Positions 7,100 through 9,710 of a stretch of 9,710 nt of DNA are shown piece by piece. Position 1 is the first letter of the stretch. The number at the start of each line of letters is the position of its first letter. The notes below the pieces were generated by a model. That model was not told the origin of the DNA and searched no databases. It saw only the letters and a list, made by a program, of their open reading frames with translations. Origin of the DNA: an uncultured Clostridia bacterium (GTDB taxonomy: Bacteria > Bacillota > Clostridia > HGM11327); NCBI GenBank assembly GCA_905210525.1, contig CAJLXE010000049.1:1-9710 (forward strand), in the 5' to 3' direction. A program made the position numbers and the translations under genes.

Positions 7100-7786
7100 T
7101 CAGCGTTCACCGAATATTGCTCTGCCGACGCGCACGATATTGGCGCCGTGCTTTATTGCGAGAGTGTAATCGTTTGTCATTCCCATAGAGAGATATTTTA
7201 TCTGCCCTTTTATTTTCTCCCGGTTCTTCATATCTTCAAAAAGCCTGCGGGTACGGTCAAAACATTCTTCAACCGTCTTCATATCGTCTGTGTTTGGACC
7301 TATTGTCATAAGACCTTCGACGTATATGTTATTGCAGCCGAGACATTTTTCAAACAGCTCCGGAAGTTCATCCGGCGTACATCCGGACTTTGTATCTTCT
7401 CCGGAAGTGTTGACCTGAAGCAGAACCGGTATGGTTTTGCCGAACTTTGCGGCGTGTTCCGAAAGAGCTTCGGCAAGGGAGAGCCTGTCCACCGTCTGAA
7501 CGGTGACATTTTTGTCCGCTAAGTATTTGACTTTGTTGCGCTGAACGTTGCCGATAATGTGCCACATGATTCCGTTTGAACCGATTTCGTTGTATTTACC
7601 GACAAATTCCTGAATATAGTTTTCGCCGAAATCCGTTACGCCCAAAGATGCCGCAGTACGTATATCGTCGATGCTTTTGAATTTGGAAACCGCGACAAGC
7701 TTTATATCTCTGCTTGTCAGACCCGCTTCCTTTGCCGCCTTTGCAATGTTTTCTTTTACTGTGCCGAGACCTTCTTGTATATTCAT
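7100..7786 (-). CDS. yggS: YggS/PLPBP-family pyridoxal phosphate homeostasis protein
   Basis: A 228-residue fold-type III PLP-binding protein (Bacillus YlmE, E. coli YggS). Family members bind PLP but have no known enzymatic turnover and help control free PLP and amino-acid pools. Landmarks are the PLP lysine K35 in KLVAVSKFKS, GENYIQE (54-60), WHIIGNVQRNK (75-85, usual form WHxIGxLQxNK), and the C-terminal LSMGMTNDYTLAIKHGAN with VRVGRAIFGER, where Ser, Gly and Arg hold the phosphate. The length is the family norm. The ATG at 7786 gives a standard N-terminus. An AGGA abuts it too closely, and an AGG lies 11 bases away, so initiation may be modest. It is the first gene of the minus-strand cluster, downstream of a near-consensus promoter. 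Confidence 0.94.
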   Translation of the reverse strand: MNIQEGLGTVKENIAKAAKEAGLTSRDIKLVAVSKFKSIDDIRTAASLGVTDFGENYIQEFVGKYNEIGSNGIMWHIIGNVQRNKVKYLADKNVTVQTVDRLSLAEALSEHAAKFGKTIPVLLQVNTSGEDTKSGCTPDELPELFEKCLGCNNIYVEGLMTIGPNTDDMKTVEECFDRTRRLFEDMKNREKIKGQIKYLSMGMTNDYTLAIKHGANIVRVGRAIFGER

Positions 7787-7820
7787 ATCCTGTTTTGCCT
7801 GTCCCTGCCGTATGCGTGAG

Positions 7821-7839
7821 TCGGTACAATATGTACCGA
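7821..7839. repeat. Perfect inverted repeat in the leader of the yggS-sepF cluster
   Basis: TCGGTACA (7821-7828) and TGTACCGA (7832-7839) are exact reverse complements around the 3-base spacer ATA. The element lies 34 bases upstream of the yggS start and about 60 bases downstream of the predicted transcription start, so it would be in the untranslated leader. No T run follows on either strand, so it does not look like an intrinsic terminator. It could be a dimeric repressor operator or an RNA hairpin. I found no second perfect copy in the window. Confidence 0.6.
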
Positions 7840-7900
7840 TAAATCAAGCGGCAAAGCCCTGATGTTTTTTGTATAAAGCTATCCAATATACCTATATATC

Positions 7901-7929
7901 ATTTTACAATATAATTGCACTAATGTCAA
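7901..7929 (-). promoter_or_regulatory. Sigma-A-type promoter for the yggS-sepF-divIVA-lspA-rluD cluster
   Basis: Read on the minus strand, a perfect -35 box TTGACA (complement of 7924-7929) is followed by a 17-base spacer and a -10 box TAAAAT (complement of 7901-7906, five of six matches to TATAAT). The spacing is ideal and the surroundings are strongly AT-rich. Transcription would start near 7894, giving a leader of about 105-110 bases before yggS. It lies between the flippase stop (8022) and yggS, so the cluster need not depend on the flippase gene for expression. Confidence 0.75.
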
Positions 7930-8021
7930 GCGAAAAATACGATTTTACGGCTATAATTTAAAATAAATTTTAATTTTGACATGGTACACGATAAAAATCC
8001 GATATATAAAGATGATATATA

Positions 8022-9560
8022 TTACAGTTTAATCAGTTTGCCGAACCATATGCAGTCTTCTTTGTTTACGCATTCGGAAAGACGGATGAGAACGCAATAG
8101 ATCGCGGCGGAAACGGTTATTCTGATAATTACGGAAACTGTATTTACGGTATCTGAAAACCCGGAAATATCCGAAACGAATTTTACGGCAAGCACGGCAA
8201 CGGCAATACAGAGTGCGGGCTTAAGAAGCAGTTTGGCAAAATTCATTCTGAACCCCGTAACCTTTATCAGTCTGGCGAAGCTTAAAGTTGCGTTTATTCC
8301 TTTGCAGATGTACAGCATGAGTATGTAACCGTAAGCACCCATTACGGGGAGCAAAAACCATACCAGAACTATGCTTATTATGGAGTCTATGATATTTATT
8401 TCCATGGAGTGAACCTGCTCGTTAAGACCTGTAAGCGTTGCGTCTACAATACTGTCTATGTATAAAAAAGGAACGAGAGGCGCCATCAGCTTTATGTACA
8501 GCGAAACCTCGGCATTGGAATATATGATATTCCCAAGGTCGAATGCAAAGCATATAAGTATTCCGCATACGCCTATGGAGAATATGGTTACAATCTGGAA
8601 TATTCTCGACATTATGTATCTTATGTTGTTATAATGTCCCGCAACTCTGCTTTTTGTTATTTCAGGCACTATCAGTCCGGAAAATGACGCTATTATAACC
8701 TGCGGAAACATTACTATCGGGAATGCCATGCCTGTAAGTTTTCCGTATGCTTCAAGCGCACCCTTGCCGCCGGCCCCGTTCTTTTTAAGCCCGTAAGGAA
8801 TCAGCAGATTTTTTATTGTGCTTAAACCGGATTTTGCATATGCGGTAAAAGCTACGGGAAGAGTTATTGCAAGCATATCTCTTGTGAGTGCCGGGGGAAC
8901 AGAACCGGAGCGCGAATTGTGTTTTTTTATATCAAACAGAAAAAGTGCAGTCGTATAAATAAAGGCGAGTACCTGTGCTATGCAGTTTCCGCCTATTATT
9001 GCTATGCAGGCGTATTCGATGCCTTTCGGGAGTAAAAAGTAAAGTCCGGTGCAGACAAGTCCTATTGTTATAAGTTCTTCAAGCACCTGAGACGAAGCGG
9101 ATTTGAACACGCGTCTTACCGCGCTGAAATATCCGGACATTACGCATGAAAGCGAAACAAAAGGCAATGACGCGGCAAGTATTTTTATGCAGCGTATTGT
9201 GCGTGTATCCGCAAGCCATACATTTCCTATGTAATCGGCAAGAAGAAATACAGCCGTGCCTGTTGTGAATCCGAACAGAACCGCATATATAAAACAGCGC
9301 TTAAGCGACGCAAGAACTTGTTTGTCGGAATTTTTTCCTATTGCTTCGGAGACGAGTCTTACCGATGCAAGATGAACTCCCGATGTGGCAAAAGTAACGC
9401 ATAAACCGTATACGGACATTATAAGCGTAAAAAGTCCTATTCCTTCGGCTCCGACTTTGTTTGATATATAGATATTGAATGCCATTGAAACGCTCTGCAT
9501 TATGAGAGACGTAAAGGTTAAAAGTGCGGCATTCATCATAAACATTTTAGCTCTTTTCAA
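8022..9560 (-). CDS. MOP-superfamily polysaccharide/lipid flippase, SpoVB/MurJ-like
   Basis: A 512-residue polytopic membrane protein from the TTG at 9560, with roughly 14 hydrophobic segments as in Wzx, MurJ and SpoVB-type flippases, which move lipid-linked sugars across the membrane. The N-terminal part (TSLIMQSVSMAFNIYISNKVGAEGIGLFTLI, with SGVHLASVRLVSE shortly after) is the typical start of SpoVB-like members of the polysaccharide biosynthesis protein family. A central KSGLSTIKNLLIPYGL stretch and a loop before FPIVMFPQVIIASFSGLIVPEI also fit. TTG 9560 is chosen because AGAGGGAG (complement of 9571-9578) lies 10 bases upstream. GTG at 9605 has no ribosome binding site, and ATG at 9545 has only a weak one. 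SpoVB (sporulation) or a cell-wall or capsule flippase cannot be told apart here. It is divergent from the partial gene at 9687, and the 3' end is followed by 235 bases of spacer. Confidence 0.85.
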   Translation of the reverse strand: MKRAKMFMMNAALLTFTSLIMQSVSMAFNIYISNKVGAEGIGLFTLIMSVYGLCVTFATSGVHLASVRLVSEAIGKNSDKQVLASLKRCFIYAVLFGFTTGTAVFLLADYIGNVWLADTRTIRCIKILAASLPFVSLSCVMSGYFSAVRRVFKSASSQVLEELITIGLVCTGLYFLLPKGIEYACIAIIGGNCIAQVLAFIYTTALFLFDIKKHNSRSGSVPPALTRDMLAITLPVAFTAYAKSGLSTIKNLLIPYGLKKNGAGGKGALEAYGKLTGMAFPIVMFPQVIIASFSGLIVPEITKSRVAGHYNNIRYIMSRIFQIVTIFSIGVCGILICFAFDLGNIIYSNAEVSLYIKLMAPLVPFLYIDSIVDATLTGLNEQVHSMEINIIDSIISIVLVWFLLPVMGAYGYILMLYICKGINATLSFARLIKVTGFRMNFAKLLLKPALCIAVAVLAVKFVSDISGFSDTVNTVSVIIRITVSAAIYCVLIRLSECVNKEDCIWFGKLIKL

Positions 9561-9570
9561 TGAATATATT

Positions 9571-9578
9571 CTCCCTCT
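9571..9578 (-). promoter_or_regulatory. Ribosome binding site deciding a TTG start for the flippase
   Basis: The complement of these bases is AGAGGGAG, a strong Shine-Dalgarno match placed 10 bases before TTG 9560. It lies inside the longer in-frame reading frame that begins at GTG 9605, and the GTG itself has no such element. This favours the TTG start. Confidence 0.65.
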
Positions 9579-9686
9579 GTGTAAGATATATTTAAAGCTA
9601 TTCACCCAAAATAAAATATATGCAGATATGTTTAAGCGACATCGGTTAAGGCAATACTTTTAGTAAATCATGGCGGAGGCGAAAAC

Positions 9687-9710
9687 GTGTATATAGCGGC
9701 GATATTTATT
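9687..9710 (+). CDS. Start of an unidentified plus-strand gene, cut by the window edge
   Basis: A perfect GGAGG (9675-9679) stands 7 bases before a GTG at 9687, and the frame stays open to the window end, encoding the hydrophobic start MYIAAIFI. The alternative ATG at 9670 hits a stop after eight codons. A signal peptide or membrane segment may begin here, but eight residues do not identify a family. The gene would be divergent from the flippase, sharing the 126-base gap between the starts at 9560 and 9687. I could not find a confident promoter there for either direction. Confidence 0.45.

Larger units (their letters stand above)
7787..8021. other. AT-rich intergenic region with promoter and leader
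   Basis: This 235-base gap between the flippase 3' end and yggS holds the promoter (7901-7929) and the inverted repeat (7821-7839). Two weak AT-only repeats are also present: ATATATA/TATATAT flanking 8009-8015 at the flippase stop, and TTAAAAT-AA-ATTTTAA near 7958-7973. Neither is a convincing terminator, so some read-through from the flippase gene is possible. No short coding sequence with a good ribosome binding site was seen. Confidence 0.7.

Noticed and set aside
7976..7981. TTGACA on the plus strand in the gap before yggS
   Set aside because: No -10 box lies 16-18 bases downstream and no plus-strand gene follows.
8002..8022. ATATATA/TATATAT hairpin at the flippase stop codon as a terminator
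   Set aside because: The stem is only A-T pairs, overlaps the stop codon and lacks a clear U tract, so it is too weak to claim.
1..9710. Search for CRISPR arrays, insertion sequences, tRNA genes, defence or toxin modules
   Set aside because: No regularly spaced repeats, transposase motifs, cloverleaf-like sequences or defence-type genes were seen; all large frames are conserved housekeeping families.

Overview
The window is ordinary, gene-dense chromosome of a low-to-moderate-GC Gram-positive anaerobe, most likely class Clostridia (an Oscillospirales or Ruminococcaceae-like lineage is my best guess). The reasons are the ATA-rich codon use, strong GGAG-type ribosome binding sites, a B12-type radical SAM protein and its partner next to an RNase E/G gene, and a Firmicutes-type sepF/divIVA/lspA/rluD cluster. 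I see no mobile element, CRISPR array, tRNA, rRNA or recognisable riboswitch. No gap between genes exceeds 300 bases.

Left half (1-4485, plus strand): the 3' end of tsaD (tRNA t6A synthesis), then a radical SAM protein of the TIGR03960 type. This overlaps its usual partner (TIGR03936 / DUF2344 type) by an ATGA junction. A single-domain RNase E/G follows 72 bases later. A two-tier stem-loop (4509-4555) separates this RNA-metabolism run from the convergent minus-strand genes and probably terminates both.

Middle (7786 down to 4560, minus strand): yggS (PLP homeostasis), sepF (Z-ring membrane anchor), a DivIVA-domain protein, lspA (lipoprotein signal peptidase) and an RluD-type pseudouridine synthase, in that transcription order. 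The last three are packed with a 4-base gap and then a 1-base overlap. A near-consensus sigma-A-type promoter (TTGACA, 17 bases, TAAAAT) at 7901-7929 reads into this cluster. Its leader of about 105 bases carries a perfect 8+3+8 inverted repeat. The ylmG and ylmH genes often found between sepF and divIVA are absent here.

Right end (9560 down to 8022, minus strand): a polytopic flippase of the MOP / SpoVB-like family, best started at a TTG codon behind a strong ribosome binding site. Diverging from it, the first codons of a plus-strand gene appear at 9687 behind a perfect GGAGG and run off the window.

Functionally the window joins RNA modification and decay (TsaD, RNase E/G, RluD-type, perhaps the radical SAM pair) with cell division and envelope functions (SepF, DivIVA, LspA, flippase). 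The least understood part is the radical SAM pair. I do not see a convincing new system beyond that.
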